Origin: Bradyrhizobium sp.
Lineage (GTDB): Bacteria > Pseudomonadota > Alphaproteobacteria > Rhizobiales > Xanthobacteraceae
Length of the DNA stretch: 41,483 nucleotides
Assembly (NCBI RefSeq): GCF_019242285.1
Contig: NZ_JAFAVV010000697.1
Span: 1 to 41,483 of the forward strand
Reading direction: 5' to 3'
The notes below the pieces were generated by a model. It worked only from the letters and a program-made list of their open reading frames with translations. It searched no databases and was not told the DNA's origin. Positions 34,211-41,483 of this stretch are shown here, in pieces. Every line of letters begins with the position of its first letter. The first letter of the stretch is position 1. A program made the translations under genes and the position numbers.

Positions 34211-35578
34211 TCAGCCGGCGCTCAACCTCACCCCGGCGCGCAGGAACTTCTGCGGATCGACCGCCTCGCCGTCGATCCGCGTTTCATAATGGAGATGCGG
34301 ACCGGTCGAGCGGCCGGTCGAGCCGACTTCGCCGACCACCTGGCCGATCTTGACGGTCTCCCCGATCCTGACGCTGATCTCCGACAGATGGCCGTAGCGG
34401 GTGGACAGGCCGTTGCCATGGTCGATCTCGACCATGCGGCCATAGCCGCCGCTCCATCCGGCCGACACCACCTTGCCGTTGGCGGTGGCGCGCACGGGAT
34501 CGCCGCTCTGCGCGCGGAAGTCGAGCCCGGTATGCATCGCCGGGCGGCCGAGGAACGGATCGCTGCGGACGCCGAAGCCCGAGGTGAATTCGACCTCGCC
34601 GATCACGGGCTTGCGGTACGGCACCATCGAAAGCGTCCGGCCCAGACGATCCATCTGGGCGCGGGTGAGATTGATTCGGTAGAGCTGCCGGTCGAAGGGG
34701 TTGGCATTGGCTGCAAGCTTGACCGGCACGAAGGGGCCGCCCATCGCAGCGCGCGGGGCGGCGGCTTCGAGCTGTGCCATGTCGAGCCCGAGATCGCTGA
34801 TCACGCCGCGCATGCGGCGCAGCCGCGATTCGGCGCCCTCCTCATACGAATTGAGCGCGGCCATCTGCCGGCTCTCGATCTGATCCAGCGAGGTCTGCAG
34901 CCGCGCAAGCGCGTTGTCGACGCCCTGGATCCTGGCGAATTGGTTGGAGGGCGGGCTCTTGCTGATCGGCGCACGCGATTCCAGGCGAGCCTCGCGGTCC
35001 GGCGGCGCCACGAAGATCACGGTGTCGCTGATCGGCGAAGGTTTCGGCGGCGACGCGCCGATGTCCGACGTCGACGGGTTGCGCGACGGCGGCCTGATCG
35101 ATCCGGTGACGTCGGGAATGGTGCCGAGCGCCGTTGCCCGGGATTCCAGCACGGTCTGCCGCCGCATGATCTGGTCGAGCTTCTGCTCGAACTGCTCCTG
35201 GTCGAGCAGCTGGCGACTGGTCGTGCGATCGACCTTGGCGCGCAGCTCGGCGATGCGATCCTCATAGGCATATTGCATTTCGGCCTGACGGGCGATCAGG
35301 CGGGTCAGCACGTCGTCGCGGAAGGCGAAATAGGTCGCGGTCGCGGCCGACCACAGGCCGAGCAGGGTCACCGTGCCCACGGCGATCCAGAACACCACCG
35401 GTCCGACCCGGACCTGCCTGCCGGCATGGGTCAGGGTATAGCCGGTCTGCGGCTGCGCCGCGGCCGGCTGAGCGGCCGGGACGGGCGCATGTGGTGCGGA
35501 CCGGCGCATGAAGGCGCGGCCGTGATTGTGCGGATGATGCTGCGGGTACTCGGAATATTGACCTGGACGGTACGACAT
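34211..35578 (-). CDS. M23-family metallopeptidase, membrane-anchored with coiled coil
   Basis: 455 aa. A His/Pro-rich cytoplasmic N-terminus (EYPQHHPHNHG), TM about 59-82, a coiled coil about 90-145 (RQAEMQYAYEDRIAELRAKVDR), a Ser/Pro-rich linker, a second helical segment about 230-290, then the LytM/M23 domain about 335-435. Zinc residues are in HTGLDFRAQSGDPV and HLHYETRIDG, so the active site appears complete and the protein could cleave peptidoglycan cross-links rather than being a degenerate EnvC-like activator. The track starts 23 residues earlier; the ATG at 35578 (MSYRPGQYSEY) is chosen because the extension is uncharacteristic. Its likely compartment is the periplasm, tethered to the inner membrane. 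Confidence 0.92.
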   Translation of the reverse strand: MSYRPGQYSEYPQHHPHNHGRAFMRRSAPHAPVPAAQPAAAQPQTGYTLTHAGRQVRVGPVVFWIAVGTVTLLGLWSAATATYFAFRDDVLTRLIARQAEMQYAYEDRIAELRAKVDRTTSRQLLDQEQFEQKLDQIMRRQTVLESRATALGTIPDVTGSIRPPSRNPSTSDIGASPPKPSPISDTVIFVAPPDREARLESRAPISKSPPSNQFARIQGVDNALARLQTSLDQIESRQMAALNSYEEGAESRLRRMRGVISDLGLDMAQLEAAAPRAAMGGPFVPVKLAANANPFDRQLYRINLTRAQMDRLGRTLSMVPYRKPVIGEVEFTSGFGVRSDPFLGRPAMHTGLDFRAQSGDPVRATANGKVVSAGWSGGYGRMVEIDHGNGLSTRYGHLSEISVRIGETVKIGQVVGEVGSTGRSTGPHLHYETRIDGEAVDPQKFLRAGVRLSAG

Positions 35579-35664
35579 CGGCACTCCCGAGCCGATCGGG
35601 AAAGCTTCCGTCCGGCTAATTTTGCGGGAGCGATTTGACCGCCACATGGTTAATTTTTCGACAA

Positions 35665-36363
35665 TCAGAGCGCCCGTGCCGCCGCCAGCACCTCATCGGC
35701 ATGGCCGTCGACCTTCACGCGCCGCCACACCCGGGCGATCCGACCGTCGGGGCCGATCAGCAGGGTGGTGCGAAGGATGCCGAGGAAAGTCTTGCCATAC
35801 ATGGATTTTTCAGCCCAGGCGCCGTAGGCCTCGAGCACGCCATGCTGTTCGTCCGAGAGCAGCGGCACCGCGAGCTTGTGCTTGTCACGAAAAGCATCCT
35901 GAGCCTTGATCGGGTCGGCCGAGATGCCGACAACCGCGGTCCCGGCTTCGGCGAAGGCGTCGGCCAGGCGGGTGAAGTCGATGGCCTCCCGTGTGCAACC
36001 GGGGGTGTCAGCCCGGGGATAGAAGAACAGCACCAGCTTCTTGCCGGCAAAATCCGAGAGTGCGACGTTGTCGCCGCCGTCGCGTGGCAGACGGAACTGC
36101 GGTGCCGCAGCTCCCTCGCGCAGGGCCGCCGGCTTTGCTGTAGCGGAACGCTTGGCGGTCGACGTCGAGCTGGGGGTGGATTTGGATAATTTTAACCGTT
36201 TTGATGCGGCTTCGTGCGATCCTGCTGCCGCGGCCCGCCTGCCGGATTCGCTTGCCACGGATCTGGCTTTGGTCGCGCGGTCCGTTTTCGCCTTCGCCGC
36301 CTTTGCAGGACGGCCGGGGCGGGACGGAGGCTTGGAGGATTTCTTGCGCGATTTCTTGGACAT
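35665..36363 (-). CDS. Peroxiredoxin (BCP/PrxQ type) with basic N-terminal tail, single cysteine
   Basis: 232 aa. Residues 1-78 are a Lys/Arg/Ser/Ala-rich tail (MSKKSRKKSSKPPSRPGRPAKAAKAK...), resembling histone H1-like tails; residues 80-232 are an AhpC/TSA peroxiredoxin domain with LPRDGGDNVALSDFAGKKLVLFFYPRADTPGCTREAIDF. The peroxidatic cysteine in TPGCT is the only cysteine in the protein; the resolving cysteine five residues later in E. coli BCP is isoleucine here, so it should work as a 1-Cys enzyme with an external thiol. The ATG at 36363 has AAGGAAGG 5 nt upstream; the track ORF's upstream 190 residues are rejected. The tail could bind DNA or another polyanion (inference). Confidence 0.92.
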   Translation of the reverse strand: MSKKSRKKSSKPPSRPGRPAKAAKAKTDRATKARSVASESGRRAAAAGSHEAASKRLKLSKSTPSSTSTAKRSATAKPAALREGAAAPQFRLPRDGGDNVALSDFAGKKLVLFFYPRADTPGCTREAIDFTRLADAFAEAGTAVVGISADPIKAQDAFRDKHKLAVPLLSDEQHGVLEAYGAWAEKSMYGKTFLGILRTTLLIGPDGRIARVWRRVKVDGHADEVLAAARAL

Positions 36364-36578
36364 ACGCCTTCCTTTCGTCGCTTTCCGCAGATCAATCATA
36401 GGGATAATGCGGGTTTTTGTCCGGCGAGCCGGAACCGGACCGGCGGCTGTGCAAGTCTGGCGGCGCCGGAGTATGGTTACAAGCAATTCGATCAATCCGA
36501 CGCACCGCCCGTTGGCTCGTTGAGGTGGGCAATTCGCGCCAGATGACGGGCAACGGAACCAATCGGGGATTGGCGGAA

Positions 36579-39500
36579 ATGCCGGCAAAGGAACGCTCGT
36601 TACCGGTCGACGGGCGGGACCCCAACCGCAGCCAGTCCGCCAACGAGCGCCGACTTCGAGAGGCAATGGCAAGGAACTCCCCGCCCCAAAGCCCCCGACA
36701 AGCTCCCCGGAAGGGAGGCAATCCGCGCGCCGATGCGCCGGCAGCCCAGTGGGACGCCGCGGATTGGGAACGGGAGGCCGGGCACCGCGCACAGCGGCTG
36801 TTGTCGCGGTCGGATTCCGGCCTTCATCGCGTCGGCGATCGATTCTCCGCGCTGCAGCGATGGCTATCGGGCGAGCGCTGGGTGAAGCGGCTGGCGGTTG
36901 CCATCGCGGCATTGGTCGTGATCTTCGGCGCCTCATTCTTCGGGCTTTGGTGGCGGCTCGGTGCCGGACCGATCAATCTCGACGTGGTAACGCCTTGGCT
37001 CGCCGCAGCGATCGAGGACAGCATCGGCAACGGCAACTCTGTCGAAGTCGGCGGCACCCAGATCGAGCGGGCCGGACGCATCCACATCGCGGTGCGCATC
37101 CGCGACATCGTGGTGCGCGATCACGACCGCGCCATTGTCGCGACCGCGCCAAAGGCGGAGGTGCGGCTGTCCGGAGCCGCGCTGTTGATGGGTCGGCTGC
37201 GGGCCGAGAGCCTCAATCTGGTGGACGCCGAGCTGTCGGTGCGCATCACGCCGGACGGCTATGTGACGGTTTCGACGGGCGAGACCAACAAGCCGTTGGC
37301 GACCGGTGTCACCTCGAAACGAGCGGCGGCCGCGGCGGCCGCTCCGGACCAGCGGTCGCTGACGCTGCCGATCAATCCGCTTTCCCCGCCGGCCGGCGAC
37401 AGCCGTGACCGCAACGCTGCTGCCTCGAAGGCCAACCCGACGACCAGCGGTCTGCTCGCCGGCCTGGACTGGCTCGACAGCCTCAGCCTGACCGGCCTGG
37501 ACGGCCAGAGCCTCAACGAGATCGGCCTGAAGAACGGCAACCTGATCGTCGACGATCAGCAGCGCGGCAACAAACGGACGTTCGACAACATCAGCCTCAG
37601 CCTGCGCAAGCCGAGCAGCGGCGGTGTCGCGCTGAGCCTGGGTGAGGAGGGCGGCAATCCCTGGTCGCTTCGGGTCACGGTCGGCCCTGCCGCCAACGGG
37701 GTCCGTGCGGTCGACGTCCGCGCGGTCAACGTGCCGACCCGCAACATCCTGCTGGCGCTGCGGCTCAAGGACCTGACCTACAGCACCAACCTGCCATTGA
37801 CAGGTGAGCTCAAGGGCGAACTCGGTCGCGACGGAGTGCCGACCTATTTCCGCGGCAAGATCATCGCCGGCCGCGGCAGCGTCATCGACACCGATACGCC
37901 GGATTACCCGATGGAGATCGATTCGGCGGAAATCAGCCTGGAGTGGGATGCCGGACGGCGCGTGCTGGTGGCGCCCTTCAAGATCGTTTCCGGCGCCAAC
38001 CGGTTCACGCTGCTCGCGCATCTGGAGCCGCCCAATGACGACGTCGCCGCCTGGCAGCTCGGCTTTTCCGGCGGCACCATCGTGCTCGTCGGCGCAGACA
38101 ATGAGTCTCCGCTGATCTTCAACCGCATCAATGTCGCCTTCCGCTTCGATACTGATCGCAAGCAGGTGCTGCTTACCCAGGCCGACATCAGCAACGGCGA
38201 TGTCGGCGTCGCCGGCACCGGCAGCATCGACTATTCGGGCGAGCCGCAGCTCAAGCTGGGCCTGGCGGGAACGCCGATGTCGGCCAGCGCCCTGAAGCGG
38301 ATCTGGCCGGCGCTGGTCCAGCCCGAGGTGCGCCAATGGGTGGTCGAGCGGATCGACCGCGGCGCGGTACAGCGGGTGGATATCGCCGTCAACGCGCCGG
38401 TCAAGGACCTTCCGCGCAAGGGACCGCCGATACCGGACGACGGCCTTTCCATCAACATCGCGGCGACGGGCGTGACGGTGCGTCCGGTGGACCGGCTGCC
38501 GGCGGTGCACGATGCGGATCTGAAGGTGCACGTCACGGGCCGCACCGCGAACGTGTTGATCGGGCAGGGGATTGCCGATACGCCGGCCGGTCGCAAGCTT
38601 ACGTTTTCCGATTTCGTCTTCGATGTCGCCGACACGCATCCGAAGCCGCCTGCCGCCAAGATCAAGATGAAGGTCGACGGTACGGTGCCGGCCGTCGCCG
38701 AAATTCTGGCTTCGGATCGCCTCAGCGACTTGTCGACACCGATCGATCCGAGTGCCAGCAAGGGGACGGTTTCCGCCGTCGTCAACATGGCCATGCCGGT
38801 GAAGGGCGAACTCACCAAGCAGGATACGAGCTATGCCGTGACCGCCGACCTCACCGGGTTTGCCGCCGACAAGCTGGTGATGAACCAGAAGCTCGAAGCC
38901 AATGCGCTGAGAATTGTCGCCAACAATCAGGGCTACCAGGCCAAGGGCGACGTGAAGATCAACGGCCAGCAGGCCTTGCTCGACTATCGCAAGCCGGCCG
39001 ACGGCGACGCCGACATCAAGTTGTCCGCAACGCTCGATGATGCCAGCCGCGCGCGGCTCGGGCTCGATCTCGGCCCGGCCGTCAGCGGCGCGATCCCGGT
39101 CAAGGTGGTCGGCAAGATCAGCGACGGCGACCACGACAGCCGCATGGGCGTCGAGGCCGACCTGACCGCGCTGAAGCTCGACAACATCCTGCCGGGCTGG
39201 GTCAAGCTCCCCGGCAAGACCACCAAGGCGACCTTCAATGTGGTGCCGAAAACCCAGTCGACCCGCTTCGAGGACGTCGCGATCGAAGGCGGCGGCGTGT
39301 CGATCAAGGGATCGCTCGAGGTCGACCAGAACGGCGAACTCCTGAACGCCAGCTTCCCGACCTACTCGCCGACCGAGGGCGACAAGACCTCGCTGCGGGC
39401 CGAGCGCAACCAGGACGGCGTGGTCAAGGTCACCATGCGCGGCGATGTGTTCGATGGCCGCAATTTCCTGAAATCCGCGATTTCGGGCTCCAGCAAGGAT

Positions 39501-40319
39501 GCCGACAGCAGGAACAAGATGAAGAGCGTCGATTTCGACGTCGATCTCAAGCTCGGCGCGGTGGCGGGCTTTAACGGCGAAGCGGTCCGCAGCGTCGATC
39601 TGAAGATGTCCCGCCGCAATGGGCAGATCAAGGCTTTCACCCTCGCCGGCAAGGTCGGACGCGATACGCCACTCAGTGCGGAGTTGCGCAGCCGCGTCCA
39701 GGGCGGGCGCGAGGTGATCGACCTCGCCACCGACGACGCCGGTGCCTTCCTCCGCTTCACCGACACCTATTCCAAGATGAGCGGCGGACAGCTTTCGCTG
39801 GCGATGGAGCCTCCGAGCGGCGATTCCTCCGCCAAGGAGGGCCTGATCAATGTCCGCAATTTCTCCGTCAAGGGCGAGGCGGCGCTGGATCGCACCGCCG
39901 CCGGCGCGCCGGGTGCTCAGGACAACGGCGTGGCTTTCACCGCATTGCGCGCCGAATTCACCCGGCAGAGCGGGTTGCTGTCGGTCCGGGAAGGCGTCGT
40001 GAAGGGACCGACCATCGGGCTCACGATCGAGGGCAGCATCGACTACAACGTCAATCAGGTGCGGATGAGCGGCACCATCGTTCCGCTCTACGGGCTGAAC
40101 AACATGTTCAACCAGATTCCAATCGTCGGGTTGTTCATGGGCAACAAGAACGAGGGCCTGTTCGGCGTGACCTATGAGGTCGTCGGCTCGCCCGGCCAGC
40201 CGGTGCTGCGCATCAATCCGATCTCCGCGATCCTGCCCGGCCCGTTCCGCAAGATCATGGAATTCAACACCGGCAAGCAGAACAACCCGGTCGACTTCCA
40301 GCCGAACAACAACAATTAG
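36579..40319 (+). CDS. Large AsmA/YhdP-like protein (DUF3971 region), envelope-spanning
   Basis: 1246 aa. A hydrophilic, basic N-terminus (1-100) precedes one TM at about 104-126 (RLAVAIAALVVIFGASFFGLWWRLGAG); the rest is predicted periplasmic. PINLDVVTPWLAAAIEDSIGNGNSVEVGGTQIE begins the DUF3971-type region; the middle repeats beta-rich segments; the C-terminus (ALRAEFTRQSGLLSVREGVVKGPTIGLTIEGSIDYNVNQVRMSGTIVPLYGLNNMFNQIPIVGLFM) is the AsmA-like C-terminal signature. E. coli YhdP, TamB and YdbH of this superfamily transport phospholipid to the outer membrane, so the same is plausible here. Start uncertain: the ATG at 36579 has GGGGA 9 nt upstream; 36543 and the track's TTG at 36417 are alternatives. 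Divergent from the peroxiredoxin gene. Confidence 0.9.
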   Translation: MPAKERSLPVDGRDPNRSQSANERRLREAMARNSPPQSPRQAPRKGGNPRADAPAAQWDAADWEREAGHRAQRLLSRSDSGLHRVGDRFSALQRWLSGERWVKRLAVAIAALVVIFGASFFGLWWRLGAGPINLDVVTPWLAAAIEDSIGNGNSVEVGGTQIERAGRIHIAVRIRDIVVRDHDRAIVATAPKAEVRLSGAALLMGRLRAESLNLVDAELSVRITPDGYVTVSTGETNKPLATGVTSKRAAAAAAAPDQRSLTLPINPLSPPAGDSRDRNAAASKANPTTSGLLAGLDWLDSLSLTGLDGQSLNEIGLKNGNLIVDDQQRGNKRTFDNISLSLRKPSSGGVALSLGEEGGNPWSLRVTVGPAANGVRAVDVRAVNVPTRNILLALRLKDLTYSTNLPLTGELKGELGRDGVPTYFRGKIIAGRGSVIDTDTPDYPMEIDSAEISLEWDAGRRVLVAPFKIVSGANRFTLLAHLEPPNDDVAAWQLGFSGGTIVLVGADNESPLIFNRINVAFRFDTDRKQVLLTQADISNGDVGVAGTGSIDYSGEPQLKLGLAGTPMSASALKRIWPALVQPEVRQWVVERIDRGAVQRVDIAVNAPVKDLPRKGPPIPDDGLSINIAATGVTVRPVDRLPAVHDADLKVHVTGRTANVLIGQGIADTPAGRKLTFSDFVFDVADTHPKPPAAKIKMKVDGTVPAVAEILASDRLSDLSTPIDPSASKGTVSAVVNMAMPVKGELTKQDTSYAVTADLTGFAADKLVMNQKLEANALRIVANNQGYQAKGDVKINGQQALLDYRKPADGDADIKLSATLDDASRARLGLDLGPAVSGAIPVKVVGKISDGDHDSRMGVEADLTALKLDNILPGWVKLPGKTTKATFNVVPKTQSTRFEDVAIEGGGVSIKGSLEVDQNGELLNASFPTYSPTEGDKTSLRAERNQDGVVKVTMRGDVFDGRNFLKSAISGSSKDADSRNKMKSVDFDVDLKLGAVAGFNGEAVRSVDLKMSRRNGQIKAFTLAGKVGRDTPLSAELRSRVQGGREVIDLATDDAGAFLRFTDTYSKMSGGQLSLAMEPPSGDSSAKEGLINVRNFSVKGEAALDRTAAGAPGAQDNGVAFTALRAEFTRQSGLLSVREGVVKGPTIGLTIEGSIDYNVNQVRMSGTIVPLYGLNNMFNQIPIVGLFMGNKNEGLFGVTYEVVGSPGQPVLRINPISAILPGPFRKIMEFNTGKQNNPVDFQPNNNN

Positions 40320-40379
40320 GGACCGGCGGGCGGGCAGGCGGTTCATCGCGTTCGGATTCAACGTCTGAAACAGTGGAAG

Positions 40380-40930
40380 GCGTGCGTTGGTATTCTCGCG
40401 ACGGGATTCGTCCGAGCTGTGCGACGACGTCGCCCTCGAAAAAGAAGGAGGGCGCAGGGAATGCCGGGTGAGGGCCTCACCCATGGCCCGCCTGCAACAA
40501 GAACGCAGGCGGCAGTCACCACAGGTAAAGCCGGATCAACCGGCATTCCCTGCGCGATGGTTTACGGCTTATACGTGATCTCCCCGGGGAGCGGGCTTTC
40601 TTGTCCCCGTCATCCGCAAGATCATCGCTTGCGAACTTGACGCCAGCGTCGCGGCGCCAGGACCACACGATTTCGCCGTCCGCCTCGAGCGCGCTCGTCT
40701 CGCGCACTGAGGCGTCCACCGCATCCCGCCTCCCACGTCCGTGACGATCGCGAAACGCCCCTCCGATGGAGGCGGGATAGCGAGAGAAAACACCAATTTC
40801 GGAAATTTGGAAAGATAAATATTTTGTCGGCGAGGACTGGACAGCCCTAAGCGGCTTGAGTCCGCAGGCAAATTTCGGTTTTGGCGCAGTCGGTTTTCCG
40901 GCCCGCGCGGGTTGTGCGAGAGCTGACATC
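40380..40930. repeat. Structured intergenic repeat element (Bradyrhizobium-like)
   Basis: A 16-bp perfect inverted repeat, GCGCAGGGAATGCCGG (40452-40467) and CCGGCATTCCCTGCGC (40540-40555), encloses two smaller hairpins: GTGAG/CTCAC (40468-40480) and CCGCCTGC/GCAGGCGG (40488-40512). A further stem CGCCCTC/GAGGGCG (40431-40454) overlaps the left arm. Flanking phrases (TTTACGGCTTATAC, TTGACGCCAGCGTCGCGGCGCCAGGACCACACG, GTCCACCGCATCCCGCC, CTTAGGGCTGTCCAGTCCTCG on the minus strand reading) match, in my memory, a dispersed intergenic element abundant in Bradyrhizobium. Boundaries are approximate; copy number could not be checked because only one copy is in the window. Confidence 0.7.
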
Positions 40931-41093
40931 CGGATTCACTCGACCGATTCGGCCTCCTGTTGCAGGACTCGCGTCAGGCGCACCACGGCCGATGAAGATG
41001 GGCGCTATTGCTTCACCGTGGCGCTTATGACGCGGCAGCCGAAACCGCGACGATCACCGCAGCGGTTGCCAAGGGTACGCGCCCGCATTCGGG

Positions 41094-41122
41094 TTGAGGC
41101 GATCAAATGCGTATGGCATATT
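41094..41122 (+). promoter_or_regulatory. Possible parD promoter
   Basis: TTGAGG (41094-41099), 17-nt spacer, CATATT (41117-41122), each 4/6 to the sigma70 consensus, 30 nt upstream of parD. The -10 box lies inside the operator dyad listed next, as expected for an autorepressed toxin-antitoxin operon. Confidence 0.45.
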
Positions 41123-41128
41123 ATGCCA
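41114..41128. promoter_or_regulatory. Perfect inverted repeat, candidate ParD operator
   Basis: TGGCATA-T-TATGCCA, a perfect 7-bp dyad with a 1-nt centre, 23 nt upstream of the parD ATG and overlapping the probable -10. ParD-type ribbon-helix-helix antitoxins bind such short palindromes to repress their own operon. Confidence 0.65.
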
Positions 41129-41151
41129 CAGGCTTCGAATAACCTTGGACG

Positions 41152-41445
41152 ATGCCAATGCCCACCAGAAATGTCGTACTGACGGAGCGTCAGGAAGAAC
41201 TCCTTGAGACTCTCGTCAAGTCTGGCCGCTACCAGAATGCCAGCGAAGTGCTGCGCGATGGATTGCGGCTCGTGGAGCAACGCGAGGCGGAGGATGTTGG
41301 CAAGCTGAAAGCCCTGCGGGCAGCGGCTCGCGCCGGCGTCGGGGCGCTGGATCGGGGAGACTTCAAAGAATTCGGAAATATCGAGGAGCTGCAAACCTAT
41401 TTGAATGACCTCTCGGAGAAGGTCATCTCGCGAACCGCCGAATAG
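41152..41445 (+). CDS. parD: Type II antitoxin, ParD family
   Basis: 97 aa. The N-terminal ribbon-helix-helix DNA-binding region is NVVLTERQEELLETLVKSGRYQNASEVLRDGLRLVEQREAED, the ParD/CC2985 signature. The C-terminal half (LKALRAAARAGVGALDRGDFKEFGNIEELQTYLNDLSEKVISR) would wrap the cognate toxin; it is longer than in minimal ParD proteins (about 80 aa) and carries the IEELQTYL extension. Two possible starts, ATG 41152 and ATG 41158, differ by two residues. A dyad upstream suggests autorepression. A ParE-like reading frame begins 7 nt after the stop, completing the usual operon order. Confidence 0.93.
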   Translation: MPMPTRNVVLTERQEELLETLVKSGRYQNASEVLRDGLRLVEQREAEDVGKLKALRAAARAGVGALDRGDFKEFGNIEELQTYLNDLSEKVISRTAE

Positions 41446-41452
41446 AGCCGTC

Positions 41453-41483
41453 GTGGCCGAGCGAGGATGGCGCGTTCGTCTCA
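41453..41483 (+). CDS. parE: Type II toxin, RelE/ParE family (5' fragment, runs off window)
   Basis: Only 10 codons are visible: GTG start at 41453 encoding VAERGWRVRL. The W-x-V-R-L pattern after a short polar start is typical of ParE N-termini (first beta strand), and the position 7 nt after parD is where the toxin gene belongs. Too short for an independent identification; the call rests mainly on context. Confidence 0.6.
   Translation, partial: MAERGWRVRL

Larger units (their letters stand above)
40320..41151. other. 832-nt region without a convincing gene
   Basis: Between the AsmA-like gene and parD. The first two-thirds is a structured intergenic repeat (listed separately). From about 40930 to 41090 I see no coding signal, promoter or named repeat; 41092-41151 holds the parD promoter and operator. 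Track ORFs here have no family resemblance that I can recognise. Confidence 0.6.

Noticed and set aside
36933-40484. 1183-aa minus-strand ORF
   Set aside because: Antisense of the AsmA/YhdP-like gene, typical of GC-rich third-position bias.
40516-40929. 137-aa minus-strand ORF starting MSALAQPARAGKPTAPKPKF
   Set aside because: It lies within the intergenic repeat and overlaps its hairpins; I recall similar spurious hypothetical proteins in Bradyrhizobium annotations. No ribosome site.

Overview
The window looks like a chromosomal segment from an alphaproteobacterium of the Bradyrhizobium/Rhodopseudomonas/Nitrobacteraceae type. Evidence seen: high GC throughout, families typical of that group (DUF1236, DUF2155, an RNase E with a long insertion in its S1 domain, a Rec-HisKA_2 kinase), a full CtrA-type box (TTAA-N7-TTAA), two perfect EcfG-type promoters (GGAAC-N16-CGTT), and an intergenic repeat of a kind I recall from Bradyrhizobium genomes. 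No rRNA, tRNA, IS element, phage gene or CRISPR array was seen. The genus is an inference.

Layout. 1-5259: a LysR regulator (cut by the left edge) diverges from a tight five-gene operon: pxpA (LamB/YcsF), a small biotin carrier, a biotin carboxylase, and pxpB-like and pxpC-like carboxyltransferase subunits. This resembles a split urea-carboxylase-type enzyme joined to a lactam-hydrolase subunit. 5262-7000 (minus): SDR dehydrogenase then HSL-type esterase. 7270-9005: DUF2155 secreted protein, converging with aat. 9088-12133 (minus): a three-gene signalling operon (CHASE3 histidine kinase, single-domain response regulator, Rec-HisKA_2 kinase) behind an EcfG-type promoter. 12261-14678 (minus): aroQ-accB-accC. 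14888-18260 (minus): DUF1236 protein with tandem peptide repeats and its own EcfG-type promoter, DsbA-family thioredoxin, M48 protease with TPRs. 18385-19578: PLP aminotransferase. 19643-22723 (minus): RNase E. 22724-23409: a 686-nt divergent region with a CtrA box. 23410-30000: amiC, then two tandem PBP1A genes. 30099-32102: prfB with an intact programmed +1 frameshift site, coupled to a 3-hydroxyisobutyrate-dehydrogenase-like gene. 32263-33492: branched-chain-amino-acid-type ABC binding protein without its transporter. 33508-36363 (minus): upp, an M23 endopeptidase and a single-cysteine peroxiredoxin with a basic tail. 36579-40319: a large AsmA/YhdP-like protein. 40320-41151: no convincing gene; a structured intergenic repeat. 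41152-end: parD antitoxin and the first codons of a parE toxin.

How it works together. Most of the window is core metabolism and envelope biogenesis: fatty-acid synthesis (accBC), peptidoglycan synthesis and hydrolysis (PBP1A x2, AmiC, M23), periplasmic quality control (M48, DsbA-like), and translation and RNA decay (prfB, aat, rne). The most unusual points are the biotin-linked 5-oxoprolinase-like operon with an atypical PxpB, the recent-looking PBP1A duplication, and the two EcfG-type promoters, which would tie the kinase operon and the repetitive DUF1236 protein to the alphaproteobacterial general stress response.
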